A stretch of 64,000 nucleotides of DNA, from NCBI GenBank assembly GCA_963761035.1, contig CAVXFH010000002.1, forward strand, positions 2,480,001 through 2,544,000. The letters are read 5' to 3'. Positions 7,212 to 15,741 of this stretch are shown piece after piece. Every line of letters starts with the position of its first letter. Within the stretch, counting starts at the first letter, position 1. The position numbers were made by a program, and so were the translations under genes. The notes under the pieces are model-generated. The model made no database searches. It had not been told where the DNA came from and was given only the letters and a program-made list of their open reading frames with translations. This DNA is from JARRQJ01 sp963761035. Lineage in GTDB: Bacteria > Pseudomonadota > Gammaproteobacteria > DRLM01.

Positions 7212-9389
7212 TTACTTTACCCGCATCCCGGCCACTGCGCCGTCGTCGGGGCTGAGTATCCACAACTCCTTGCCGCCGGGACCGGCGGCCAGCACCATGC
7301 CTTCCGACAGGCCGAACTTCATCTTGCGCGGCGCCAGATTGGCTACCATCACCGTGTGCCGGCCGATCAGTTGTTCGGGTTCATAGGCGGACTTGATGCC
7401 GGCGAATACGGTGCGCGGTGTCTCTTCCCCGATGTCCAGGGTGAGTTTCAACAATTTTTCCGCGCCTTCCACCTGCTCGGCGTTGACGATCCGGGCGATG
7501 CGCAAATCGATCTTGGTGAAGTCGTCGATGGTGATTGTGGGGGCGATTTCCATTTTCTTCTCCGTATGGGCTTGATGCTCGCCGTGACGCTGCCGCGAGG
7601 TGGCAGGCGTTGGTTCCAGGCTCTCGCGGTTGGCGGCGACCAGCGCCTCGACTTGTTTGGGATCGATGCGGGTCATGAGGTGTTGGTAGGAATTGATGAC
7701 ATGATTTATCAGCAATGAATTTTTATCATCAGCATCCTTCCATGAGAGAGGAGGGATGGCAAGAAACGTTTCCGCTTGCTTTGCAAGTTCGGGGAGAATG
7801 GGCTTGAGATATAAAGTGAGTAGCCGGAAAAGATTGATGCCAACACTACATACTATCTGTAGTTGTTCCTCTTTACCGTTTTGTTTCGCTAGCTCCCATG
7901 GCTTCATTTCGTCGATATATTGATTTGCTTGATCAGCTAGCGCCATGATTTCCCGGAGGGCCTTGCCATATTCTCGATTATCATACAGCGACCCAATAGT
8001 TGATGCCTTCGCAATAATGGTAGCCAGTAATGAATCAGGTTCGAGACCGAATATTTGGCCTCCATACGCGAATAGTCTTTCAGGTAATAAGACTTTCCCA
8101 ACGAAACATTTAGTGATAAATCCCGCGCAGCGGCTTGCAATGTTGATGTATTTGCCAATCAAATCGCTGTTCACCCGCGCCACGAAATCGTCGAAGCTGA
8201 GATCGATATCCTCCATGGTGCCGTTGAGCTTGGCGGCGAAGTAATAGCGCAGCCATTCCGGATTCAGTCCCTGCTGCAAATAGCTCTGAGCGGTGATGAA
8301 GGTGCCGCGGGACTTGGACATCTTCTGGCCGTCCACGGTGAGGAAGCCGTGTGCGGAAATCCGTGTCGGCGTGCGGTAGCCCGCCGCCTCCAGCATCGCC
8401 GGCCAGAACAGGGCATGGAAGTAGAGGATGTCCTTGCCGATGAAGTGATGTAGCTCGGCCTTGGAATCTTTATCCCAATATTCATTGAAATTTGGAGTGC
8501 CCTCATCCCAGCCCTCTCCCGGAGGGAGAGGGGGTTTAATTTCCCCTCTCCCTCCGGGAGAGGGGTTAGGGGTGAGGGATGCCAGTTTGTCGCAGAGATT
8601 TTGAAAGCTGCCCATGTAACCGATGGGGGCGTCCAGCCACACGTAGAAATATTTGCCCGGCGCGCCGGGGATCTCGAAACCGAAGTAAGGCGCATCGCGG
8701 GAGATGTCCCAATCACTGAGCCCGGCCTCGAACCATTCGCCCATCTTGTTGGCGGCCTCCGGCTGCAAGGTGCCGGAGCGTGTCCATTCTTTCAAAAAGT
8801 CGGCCTGCGCGCCCAGTTTGAAAAAGTAATGCTCGGATTGTTTGCGCACCGGCACCGCGCCGGAGACCGCGGAATAGGGATTGATCAAATCGGTGGGCGC
8901 ATAGGTGGTGCCGCACACCTCGCAGGAATCGCCGTATTGATCCTTAGCGTGGCACTTGGGACACTCGCCCTTGATGAAGCGGTCCGGCAGGAACATCTCT
9001 TTGACCGGGTCGTAGAACTGCTCGATGGTGCGCGCCGCGATGAGGCCGGCCTGTTTGAGTTTGGTGTAGATGTCCTCGGCGTAATGGCGGGTCTCGGCGG
9101 AGTGTGTCGAGTAGTAATTGTCGAATGCGATGTGGAAACCGGTGAAGTCGCGCAGGTGCTCGCCGTGTATGCGCGCGATCAGCTGTTCCGGCGTGACGCC
9201 GTCCTTCTCGGCGCGCAGCATGATGGGCGTGCCGTGGGTGTCGTCGGCGCACACGTAATGACACGTAGTATCTTTTTGCATCTTCTGAAAGCGCACCCAG
9301 ATGTCAGTCTGGATGTATTCCACCAGGTGGCCGAGGTGAATGGGGCCGTTGGCGTAGGGCAGGGCGCTGGTGACGAGTATTTTTTTCAT
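7212..9389 (-). CDS. metG: Methionyl-tRNA synthetase
   Basis: A 725-aa class I aminoacyl-tRNA synthetase. The HIGH-like motif is HLGH in ANGPIHLGHLVEY, the zinc knuckle is CPKCHAKDQYGDSCEVC, and KMSKS is present. The C-terminal EMAP-II-like tRNA-binding domain starts near DFTKIDLRIARIV. I chose the ATG at 9389 (MKKILVTSALPYANG), which matches the family start. Two oddities: about 27 residues (roughly 271-297) are encoded by an inserted palindromic element (8500-8578) in frame, and the part encoded by about 7680-8165 is clearly AT-richer than the rest. All catalytic motifs are intact, so it is probably functional. Confidence 0.96.
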   Translation of the reverse strand: MKKILVTSALPYANGPIHLGHLVEYIQTDIWVRFQKMQKDTTCHYVCADDTHGTPIMLRAEKDGVTPEQLIARIHGEHLRDFTGFHIAFDNYYSTHSAETRHYAEDIYTKLKQAGLIAARTIEQFYDPVKEMFLPDRFIKGECPKCHAKDQYGDSCEVCGTTYAPTDLINPYSAVSGAVPVRKQSEHYFFKLGAQADFLKEWTRSGTLQPEAANKMGEWFEAGLSDWDISRDAPYFGFEIPGAPGKYFYVWLDAPIGYMGSFQNLCDKLASLTPNPSPGGRGEIKPPLPPGEGWDEGTPNFNEYWDKDSKAELHHFIGKDILYFHALFWPAMLEAAGYRTPTRISAHGFLTVDGQKMSKSRGTFITAQSYLQQGLNPEWLRYYFAAKLNGTMEDIDLSFDDFVARVNSDLIGKYINIASRCAGFITKCFVGKVLLPERLFAYGGQIFGLEPDSLLATIIAKASTIGSLYDNREYGKALREIMALADQANQYIDEMKPWELAKQNGKEEQLQIVCSVGINLFRLLTLYLKPILPELAKQAETFLAIPPLSWKDADDKNSLLINHVINSYQHLMTRIDPKQVEALVAANRESLEPTPATSRQRHGEHQAHTEKKMEIAPTITIDDFTKIDLRIARIVNAEQVEGAEKLLKLTLDIGEETPRTVFAGIKSAYEPEQLIGRHTVMVANLAPRKMKFGLSEGMVLAAGPGGKELWILSPDDGAVAGMRVK
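8500..8578. repeat. Double-hairpin repeat element inserted within metG
   Basis: About 79 bp with two consecutive GC-rich hairpins: CCCTCTCCC-GG-AGGGAGAGGG (about 8512-8533) and CCCCTCTCCC-TCC-GGGAGAGGGG (about 8543-8565). They are separated by TTTAATTT and framed by an outer inverted pair (CCCTCATCCC and GGGGTGAGGG). Read in the metG frame it gives the LTPNPSPGGRGE type of peptide that recurs in many unrelated bacterial proteins as the translation of such a mobile repeat. It falls between the conserved NLCDK and EYWDKDS blocks of MetG, where other MetG proteins have only a short loop. Confidence 0.8.
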
Positions 9390-9583
9390 TTGTGATTCAA
9401 CCGGCTTCATAAGTGTAAGACATCGAGCGCCTGGGATTATAGTATGTCGCGCCGCGACTTGGCGGTTTTTTGCGGGGGGAATATCCCCGGCTTGCCGCAC
9501 GCGCCGCTAGGCGCGGCGAGAATTGTGTAGAATAGCCGCTTTTCCCGCGGAGGCTAACCCCGCGCAAACAGGCTGAATAGATC

Positions 9584-10675
9584 ATGACCGAGATTTCGCG
9601 ATTACAGGTGGAAGTGGCCCTCAAGGGCTTCGTCGATCCTTATATGAAGCAGGACCTGATCGCGGCCAAGGCGGTGAAGAACATTGCCATTGCGGCGGGT
9701 GCGGTGACGGTGGATGTGGTGTTGGGTTATCCCGCCAAGGGCTTCGTCGACCAAGTGGCCGCGGAGCTGGGAAAGCGGGTGAAGGCCATCGACGGGGTGA
9801 ACAAGGCAACCGTCAATGTCTCCTGGGAAATCACCACCCATGCCGTGCAGCAGGGTGTGACTCCCCTCAAGCAGGTGAAGAACGTCATCGCCGTGGCCTC
9901 CGGCAAGGGCGGCGTCGGCAAGTCCACCACGGCGGTGAATCTGGCCCTGGCCCTGGCCGCCGAGGGCGCCAGGGCGGCCATCCTGGACGCGGACATCTAC
10001 GGTCCCAGTCAGCCGCGCATGCTCGGCGTCAGCGGGCGGCCGGAGAGCAAGGACGGTAAATCCATGGAACCGATCATGGCCCATGGTCTGCAATCCATGT
10101 CCATCGGCTACTTGATCGACGAAGAGGCTCCCATGATCTGGCGCGGTCCCATGGTGACTCAGGCGCTGCAGCAGCTGCTCGGCGAGACCAATTGGCGCGA
10201 CGTCGATTATCTGGTGGTGGATCTGCCGCCGGGCACCGGCGACATCCAGTTGACCCTGGCGCAGAAGATTCCGGTAAGCGGTGCAGTGATAGTAACCACG
10301 CCCCAGGACATCGCGCTATTGGATGCCCGCAAGGGACTCAAGATGTTCGAGAAGGTGCAGGTACCGGTGCTGGGTATCGTGGAAAACATGAGCATCCACA
10401 TCTGCAGCCAGTGCGGCCACGCGGAACATATCTTCGGCGCCGGCGGCGGCGAGCGGATGGCTAAGCAATATAACGTCGAATTCCTGGGGGCCTTGCCTTT
10501 GGATATCCGGATTCGCGAAGACGCCGACGGCGGCCATCCCAGCGTGGCGGCGGACCCGGACGGCGCGGCGGCGCGGATCTATCGCGATATCGCGCGCCGC
10601 GTGGCGGCGGCCCTGGCATTGCGGGCGCGCGACTACACACACAAATTTCCCAATATCGTGATTCAAAATACCTAA
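9584..10675 (+). CDS. mrp: Iron-sulfur cluster carrier protein Mrp/ApbC
   Basis: A 363-aa P-loop ATPase that carries and transfers Fe-S clusters. A MIP18/DUF59-type domain (about residues 5-85) precedes the ParA/MinD-like domain with the deviant Walker A ASGKGGVGKSTT (about 105-116). LDADIYGPSQPRMLG and DLPPGTGD are family signatures, and the cluster-binding CSQC pair is near residue 273. It is divergent from metG with a 194-bp shared intergenic region, a common arrangement in gammaproteobacteria. Confidence 0.96.
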   Translation: MTEISRLQVEVALKGFVDPYMKQDLIAAKAVKNIAIAAGAVTVDVVLGYPAKGFVDQVAAELGKRVKAIDGVNKATVNVSWEITTHAVQQGVTPLKQVKNVIAVASGKGGVGKSTTAVNLALALAAEGARAAILDADIYGPSQPRMLGVSGRPESKDGKSMEPIMAHGLQSMSIGYLIDEEAPMIWRGPMVTQALQQLLGETNWRDVDYLVVDLPPGTGDIQLTLAQKIPVSGAVIVTTPQDIALLDARKGLKMFEKVQVPVLGIVENMSIHICSQCGHAEHIFGAGGGERMAKQYNVEFLGALPLDIRIREDADGGHPSVAADPDGAAARIYRDIARRVAAALALRARDYTHKFPNIVIQNT

Positions 10676-10738
10676 AGGCAGAGGAAAAATATAAAGGCAG
10701 GGGAAAGATAAAGATATAAAGATATAAAGAGGAAAGGT
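10676..10738. repeat. Short purine-rich direct repeats before dcd
   Basis: The 63-bp mrp-dcd spacer is almost all purine plus T. It holds two near copies of ATAAAGGCAGRGGAAA followed by three ATAAAG-type units, ending in GAGGAAAGGT just before the dcd ATG. The last purine block supplies a strong Shine-Dalgarno sequence. The repeats look like slippage products; no function is evident. Confidence 0.55.
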
Positions 10739-11305
10739 ATGAGCATCAAGTCAGATCATTGGATACGGCGCATGGTCAAAGAGCACGGCATGATCGAACC
10801 GTTCGAGTCGCGCCAAGTGCGGGAGGTTGGTGGGGAGCGGGTGATATCCTACGGCACATCCAGCTACGGCTACGATATCCGTTGCGCCGATGAATTCAAG
10901 ATATTCACTAATATCAATTCGGCCATCGTCGATCCCAAGAATTTCGACGCCAACAGCTTCGTCGATCTCAAGTCCGACGTGTGCATCATCCCGCCCAATT
11001 CCTTCGCCTTGGCGCGCACCGTGGAATATTTCCGCATCCCGCGCAACGTGCTTACCATATGTCTGGGGAAATCCACCTATGCCCGCTGCGGCATCATCGT
11101 CAATGTCACGCCGCTGGAGCCGGAATGGGAAGGGCATGTGACCCTGGAATTTTCTAACACTACCACCTTGCCCGCCAAGATCTACGCCAACGAAGGCGTC
11201 GCCCAGGTCATCTTCCTGGAGTCCGATGAGGTGTGCGAGACGTCCTATGGTGATAGAGGCGGCAAATATCAGGGGCAGCGCGGTGTTACCCTGCCCAGGA
11301 CCTGA
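10739..11305 (+). CDS. dcd: dCTP deaminase
   Basis: A 188-aa trimeric enzyme that deaminates dCTP to dUTP, the main source of dUMP for thymidylate synthesis in this group. SIKSDHWIRRM at the start, GTSSYGYDIRC and the catalytic block VTPLEPEWEGHVTLEFSN (with its active-site Glu) are all present. It ends with GGKYQGQRGVTLPRT, as in the E. coli enzyme. The start has a strong GAGGAAAGG ribosome site. It is probably co-transcribed with mrp. Confidence 0.97.
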   Translation: MSIKSDHWIRRMVKEHGMIEPFESRQVREVGGERVISYGTSSYGYDIRCADEFKIFTNINSAIVDPKNFDANSFVDLKSDVCIIPPNSFALARTVEYFRIPRNVLTICLGKSTYARCGIIVNVTPLEPEWEGHVTLEFSNTTTLPAKIYANEGVAQVIFLESDEVCETSYGDRGGKYQGQRGVTLPRT

Positions 11306-11395
11306 TTAAATCCTTGTCTAGGCTCGGTCGCCGCGAAGGACGCACGACCGTCTCAATTCCGTATCCGCGGCCTTCAGTTTTATGAGGTGATGTTT

Positions 11396-12154
11396 TCACT
11401 CTTTACGGTGATCCATGCCCTTTTCCGAAATAATCTGCATGACCAATTCGCTGCCGTCGACGTCCTGCTGTTCGAGGCGTACCGGCAAATAGGATAGTTG
11501 CGGCGCGCACCATACCGTGGTATCGCGTTTATCGCCGATGCGTTGGATACGTATGGTTTTCATCCTGCCCAAATCGGTGTTGAGCATCTCTTCTCCTTGG
11601 ATAGCGAAGGCGTAATCCTTCAATGTGCCTCCGTCCGCGATCTTGTAATCAAGATCCTTTTTTCCATTCAGCAGGTCGTACATGATGGACAGTTGATAAA
11701 CCAGCTTGTCCTGGGCATTGGCCGGTATCTCCATGTGCCAGGATTCGCCGTCAATGGTGTTGGTGACGGTTTGATGCTGCCAGTTGAAGATGAGCTTGGC
11801 TTGACGCGTCTTTCTGCCGCCATGGCGGTCATAGACATATTCCAGCGGGAGCAGGTGGCTGCCGTCAAAACGCCATATGCTGTGTTCGTCGATGTGGTCC
11901 TTGACAAACCAGGCGATGAGTCCGGTGGCCTGCGTGGTCGAGGCGTAGATGTAGGTATTGTTCGGCGCGGCGCTGAGGGTACGGGTGGAAACTCCCAGGG
12001 TAATCCCATTGCGGATTAAACTGTATTCGGCGTTAAACAGCGGTAAGGGAACCTGCTCCGCGCCGCTGATCATGGCTGATGACCCCAGGAGCACGAGCCC
12101 CGACAGGCGGACGATCCAGCGCGGCGATGTTTTTACCAGGCCGGTCCTTGTCAC
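11396..12154 (-). CDS. DUF3108 domain-containing exported protein
   Basis: A 252-aa protein with a likely signal peptide (hydrophobic stretch around residues 15-31, cleavage near ISGAEQ), followed by a beta-rich DUF3108 domain. FNAEYSLIRNGITLG and the end segment LSYLPVRLEQQDVDGSELVM are typical of the family. Function is unknown; members are periplasmic and usually follow purN, as here (4-bp overlap with purN). Confidence 0.8.
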   Translation of the reverse strand: MTRTGLVKTSPRWIVRLSGLVLLGSSAMISGAEQVPLPLFNAEYSLIRNGITLGVSTRTLSAAPNNTYIYASTTQATGLIAWFVKDHIDEHSIWRFDGSHLLPLEYVYDRHGGRKTRQAKLIFNWQHQTVTNTIDGESWHMEIPANAQDKLVYQLSIMYDLLNGKKDLDYKIADGGTLKDYAFAIQGEEMLNTDLGRMKTIRIQRIGDKRDTTVWCAPQLSYLPVRLEQQDVDGSELVMQIISEKGMDHRKE

Positions 12155-12816
12155 GCGCTCTCCCCCGCGAGCGGAACGGCGAGCGGCGCTCCTTCGAACA
12201 TGATTTGCTGGTCGTGCAGTTTGACGCGGCCCTCGGCGAACCAGCGAATGGCGCGGGGATAAAGGCGATGCTCTTCCCGTTGGACGCGCGCGGCGAGGGC
12301 GGCTGCATCGTCGCCGGGAAGGACCGGCACCGCCTTTTGGATAATCACCGGGCCGCCGTCCACTTGGTCGGTGACGAAATGAATACTCACGCCATGCTCT
12401 TTCACCTTCGCCGCCAAGGCGCGGCGATGGGTGTCGAGGCCGGGGAAGGCCGGTAACAACGAGGGATGGATGTTCAGCATCCTGCCATGATAATGCTTGA
12501 CGAGCGCCGGCGTGAGGATGCGCATGAAACCCGCCAATACCACCAGTTCCGGGTGATAGCGGTCGATGGCCGCTTGCAGGGCGGCGTCGAAGCTGTCGCG
12601 ATCGGGGTGGCGCGTATGATCGATTATTTCAGCGGGGATCCCGGCGCGGCGCGCCTTGTCCAAACCCGGGGCCTGGGCGCGGTTGCTGATGACGGCGCGA
12701 ATTTCCGCCGGCAAGTGTCCGCGGGCGATGGCGTCGATGATGGCCTGCAAATTGGTGCCGTTGCCGGAGATGAGCACCACGATCGGCAGCGGAGCGGCGG
12801 GGCGGGCGACCTTCAT
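12151..12816 (-). CDS. purN: Phosphoribosylglycinamide formyltransferase 1
   Basis: A 221-aa 10-formyl-THF-dependent GAR transformylase, third step of de novo purine synthesis. The substrate loop is ISGNGTNLQAIIDA. The catalytic block LNIHPSLLPAFPG contains the Asn and His, and the catalytic Asp is in VTDQVDGGPVI. I chose the start at 12816 because its ATG overlaps the purM stop (ATGA) and gives MKVARPAAPLPIVVLISGNG; the open frame further upstream is within purM. Confidence 0.96.
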   Translation of the reverse strand: MKVARPAAPLPIVVLISGNGTNLQAIIDAIARGHLPAEIRAVISNRAQAPGLDKARRAGIPAEIIDHTRHPDRDSFDAALQAAIDRYHPELVVLAGFMRILTPALVKHYHGRMLNIHPSLLPAFPGLDTHRRALAAKVKEHGVSIHFVTDQVDGGPVIIQKAVPVLPGDDAAALAARVQREEHRLYPRAIRWFAEGRVKLHDQQIMFEGAPLAVPLAGESA

Positions 12817-13886
12817 GAGTCGCGGAGGATGACCGGGTCTTCTTCGCCGCGGCGCGACTCTACCTCGCCGATGCGCCACACGGTTTCACCCTGGTGTCGC
12901 AGCACCCGCAGCGCCGCATCTGCTTGTTCGGCGCGCACGCACGCAATCATCCCGATGCCGCAGTTGAAGGTGCGATACATCTCCGTCCTCGCGATACCGC
13001 CGCTGTTCTGCAGCCAATCGAAAATCGGCGGACGTTGCCAGCCGTGGGTGTTGATGACGGCCCGGCAATTTTCGGGCAACACCCGCGGCAGATTTTCCGT
13101 GATACCTCCGCCGGTGATGTGGGCCAAGGCCAGCACCGGCACCTCGGCGATCAGGGCCAACAGCGATTTCACATAGATGCGGGTCGGCTCCAGCAGGGTG
13201 TCGCCCAGGCTGCGTCCGTGGAATGCCTGATGGAGATCGGCCTTGCTCATCGCTATGACCTTGCGGATCAGGGAATAGCCGTTGGAGTGCGGGCCCGAGG
13301 AGGCGAGACCGAGCAACACATCGCCGGCGCGCACCTGGCTGCCGTCGATGATCCGCGATTTCTCCACTACCCCAACGCAGAACCCGGCCAAGTCGTAATC
13401 GCCGCCCTGATACATGCCGGGCATCTCGGCGGTCTCGCCGCCCACCAGGGCCGCGCCCGCCAATTCGCAGCCGCGGCCGATGCCGCTCACCACCGCCGCC
13501 GCCGTCTCCACGTCCAGCTTGCCGGTGGCGTAGTAGTCGAGGAAGAACAGGGGCTCCGCCCCCTGTACCACGATATCGTTGGCGCACATGGCTACCAGAT
13601 CGATACCGATGGTGTCGTGCTTGCCCAACTCCATCGCCAGCTTCAGTTTGGTGCCGACGCCGTCGGTGCCGGATACCAGTACCGGCTGGCGGTAACGGTC
13701 GAGAGGGACTTCGAACAAGGCGCCGAAACCGCCAATGCCGCCCAGGATGCCGGGACGATATGTACGCGCTGCAATGGGTTTGATGCGATCCACCAACCGG
13801 TCGCCGGCATCGATGTCGACGCCGGCGTCGCGATAGCTCAGACCGGAGGAGGAATCAGCGGCAGGGGGTTGTTGGTTGTTGTTCAT
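12813..13886 (-). CDS. purM: Phosphoribosylformylglycinamidine cyclo-ligase
   Basis: A 357-aa AIR synthetase, fifth step of de novo purine synthesis. SYRDAGVDIDAGDRLVDRIK, the glycine-rich GGFGALFEVP, VSGTDGVGTKLKLA and HITGGGITENLPRVLP are family blocks. An extra N-terminal Asn/Gln/Pro-rich segment of about 18 residues precedes the core; the second possible start is not obvious. It is the first gene of purM-purN-DUF3108 on the minus strand. Confidence 0.97.
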   Translation of the reverse strand: MNNNQQPPAADSSSGLSYRDAGVDIDAGDRLVDRIKPIAARTYRPGILGGIGGFGALFEVPLDRYRQPVLVSGTDGVGTKLKLAMELGKHDTIGIDLVAMCANDIVVQGAEPLFFLDYYATGKLDVETAAAVVSGIGRGCELAGAALVGGETAEMPGMYQGGDYDLAGFCVGVVEKSRIIDGSQVRAGDVLLGLASSGPHSNGYSLIRKVIAMSKADLHQAFHGRSLGDTLLEPTRIYVKSLLALIAEVPVLALAHITGGGITENLPRVLPENCRAVINTHGWQRPPIFDWLQNSGGIARTEMYRTFNCGIGMIACVRAEQADAALRVLRHQGETVWRIGEVESRRGEEDPVILRDS

Positions 13887-14037
13887 GGTAAGGGGATGAA
13901 TGATAGTGATTTATTAATGGGCGTATTGTAACGATAATGCCCGGGCTTGTCCCCGGTTGCATCACCTTCCGCGCTATAAACGTGTATCATTTCCCGGCGT
14001 CAAATCCGTGTGCTTACTGTGCCCTAAGGTGGGGGAT

Positions 14038-15159
14038 ATGAGAAGGCTTTATACCGTGTCCGTGCTGTTCATGGGTCTGATCGCGAGCTTTGCCGCGGCT
14101 GCGGAGGAACTTGCGGGCCTTTATGATGCGGAGATACCGGTCACCAGCCAGGAAGCGACCGAGCGGGCAGCCGCCAGCCGTGCCGCCCTGGAAGAAATCC
14201 TGGTCAAGGTTAGCGGCAGCAGCGACATCCTGCAACGCCCGGAACTCAAACCGCTGTTGGACCAGGCGGAGCAATGGGTGCAGCGCTATCAATATCGAGC
14301 CGCGGCCGCCGTGCCCGGATCGACGGCCGCGTCCGCGGCCACGGGCCAAATCTTTTGGGCGGCATTCGATCGGCAAACCATAAACCAGCTTTTGTCCGAG
14401 ACGGGGGTGCCGGTGTGGGGCCTGAATCGCCCTCGTACTTTATTGTGGTTGGCGGTTGAAGACGGCAGCAAGCGGTATATGGTGGGGGGCGACAATCGCC
14501 CCGACTTGCAGCAGATGATTGGCGAGGAGGCCCGGCGTCGCGGACTGCCGCTCACCGTGCCGCTGCTGGATTTGCAGGATCAGGGGGCTTTGGCGGTGGC
14601 AGATGTGTGGGGGGATTTCCCTGATGTCATTTTCAAGGCCTCGGAGCGTTATCAAGCCGACGCCGTGCTGGTCGGACGGGCCTATGCGGTGGCGGCGGAT
14701 AAGTGGCAGAGCCACTGGACCTTGTACCATCGCGACACCGTCATGTCCTGGGAGTCGGCGGTGGGTTCGCAAAATGACGCCATCGCGGCGGGAGTCGACG
14801 GCGCCGCCGAGCAGTTTGCCAAGCGCTATGCCTTGATGTTGACTCCCGATGCGGCGAACACCATGGAGCTTACCGTCGAAAACGTGGCTTCGCTGACCGA
14901 CTACGCGCGGGCGCTGCGTTATTTACAATCATTGGACCCGGTGGCAGCGGTACAGATCGCGCGGGTGGAAGGTACGCAGGTCAGTTATCGGCTCAAGGTG
15001 CGCGGCGAACCGCAAGGGGTGATTCGCAGCATCGGTTGGGGCAAGACTTTAATACCGGTGGAGGAGGAGGGTACGTCATCAGCGGATTTGCCGAATACGG
15101 ACGGCGGCGAAACAGAACAACCTGCCAACAGGGAGTATCGATATCGGATTGCGCCATGA
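14038..15159 (+). CDS. DUF2066 domain-containing exported protein
   Basis: A 373-aa protein with a signal peptide (MRRLYTVSVLFMGLIASFAAAA). The DUF2066 domain covers the first half: ELAGLYDAEIPVTSQ, then ALEEILVKVSGSSDIL. The ATG at 14038 is preceded by AGGTGGGGGA, a good ribosome site, and directly gives the signal peptide, so I prefer it to the upstream in-frame ATG at 13957. Function is unknown. It is coupled to the following phosphatidyltransferase gene by an ATGA overlap. Confidence 0.82.
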   Translation: MRRLYTVSVLFMGLIASFAAAAEELAGLYDAEIPVTSQEATERAAASRAALEEILVKVSGSSDILQRPELKPLLDQAEQWVQRYQYRAAAAVPGSTAASAATGQIFWAAFDRQTINQLLSETGVPVWGLNRPRTLLWLAVEDGSKRYMVGGDNRPDLQQMIGEEARRRGLPLTVPLLDLQDQGALAVADVWGDFPDVIFKASERYQADAVLVGRAYAVAADKWQSHWTLYHRDTVMSWESAVGSQNDAIAAGVDGAAEQFAKRYALMLTPDAANTMELTVENVASLTDYARALRYLQSLDPVAAVQIARVEGTQVSYRLKVRGEPQGVIRSIGWGKTLIPVEEEGTSSADLPNTDGGETEQPANREYRYRIAP

Positions 15160-15713
15160 GATTACGCGATATTCCCAATCTGTTGAGCCTGATAAGGATG
15201 GCCTTGGCCATCCCCATCGCCCTATTGTTGCTGCGAGAATGGTACGGTACCGCGCTGTTGATCTTTATGGCGGCGGGACTATCCGACGGGCTAGACGGCT
15301 ATTTGGCCAAACGCTTTTCCTGGCGCAGCCGGCTGGGCTCCATATTGGATCCTTTGGCGGACAAGGTGTTGTTGGTGACCAACTATGTGGTGCTGGGTGC
15401 GATGGGAGCCATACCCTTGTGGTTGGTGGCGGCGGTGATCGGCCGCGACGCGATCGTGGTCAGCGGCGCACTGGCCTATCATGTATTGATCGGGCGTTAC
15501 GACATGGCGCCCAGTCTCGCCAGCAAGGTCAATACCGCGCTGCAATTGACACTGATAGTGGCGGTGGTGGCATCTTTAAAGACTAGCGTTTTGCCGGCAT
15601 GGCTAGTGAACGGGCTGGTCTACGGGGTATTGGTTACCACACTGTGGAGCGGTGCGGATTATGTATGGACATGGGGATCACAGGCGCTTCGCGCCCGCTC
15701 CCGCAGCCACTGA
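15156..15713 (+). CDS. CDP-alcohol phosphatidyltransferase family protein
   Basis: A 185-aa integral membrane enzyme of phospholipid synthesis with about five helices. The family signature is complete: SDGLDGYLAKR, then G eight residues on and DPLADK, giving all the metal-binding Asp residues. The start MRLRDIPNLLSLIRM resembles PgsA-like phosphatidylglycerophosphate synthases. The substrate could also be another CDP-DAG acceptor (for example a cardiolipin-type reaction), so I give no symbol. It overlaps the preceding gene by 4 bp. Confidence 0.85.
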   Translation: MRLRDIPNLLSLIRMALAIPIALLLLREWYGTALLIFMAAGLSDGLDGYLAKRFSWRSRLGSILDPLADKVLLVTNYVVLGAMGAIPLWLVAAVIGRDAIVVSGALAYHVLIGRYDMAPSLASKVNTALQLTLIVAVVASLKTSVLPAWLVNGLVYGVLVTTLWSGADYVWTWGSQALRARSRSH

Positions 15714-15741
15714 CAACTAAACGGGGACGGCGGGATAATCC

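Noticed and set aside
12894..13931. A 345-codon plus-strand open frame opposite purM
   Set aside because: Antisense shadow of purM with Gln/His/Ala-rich composition and no family match.
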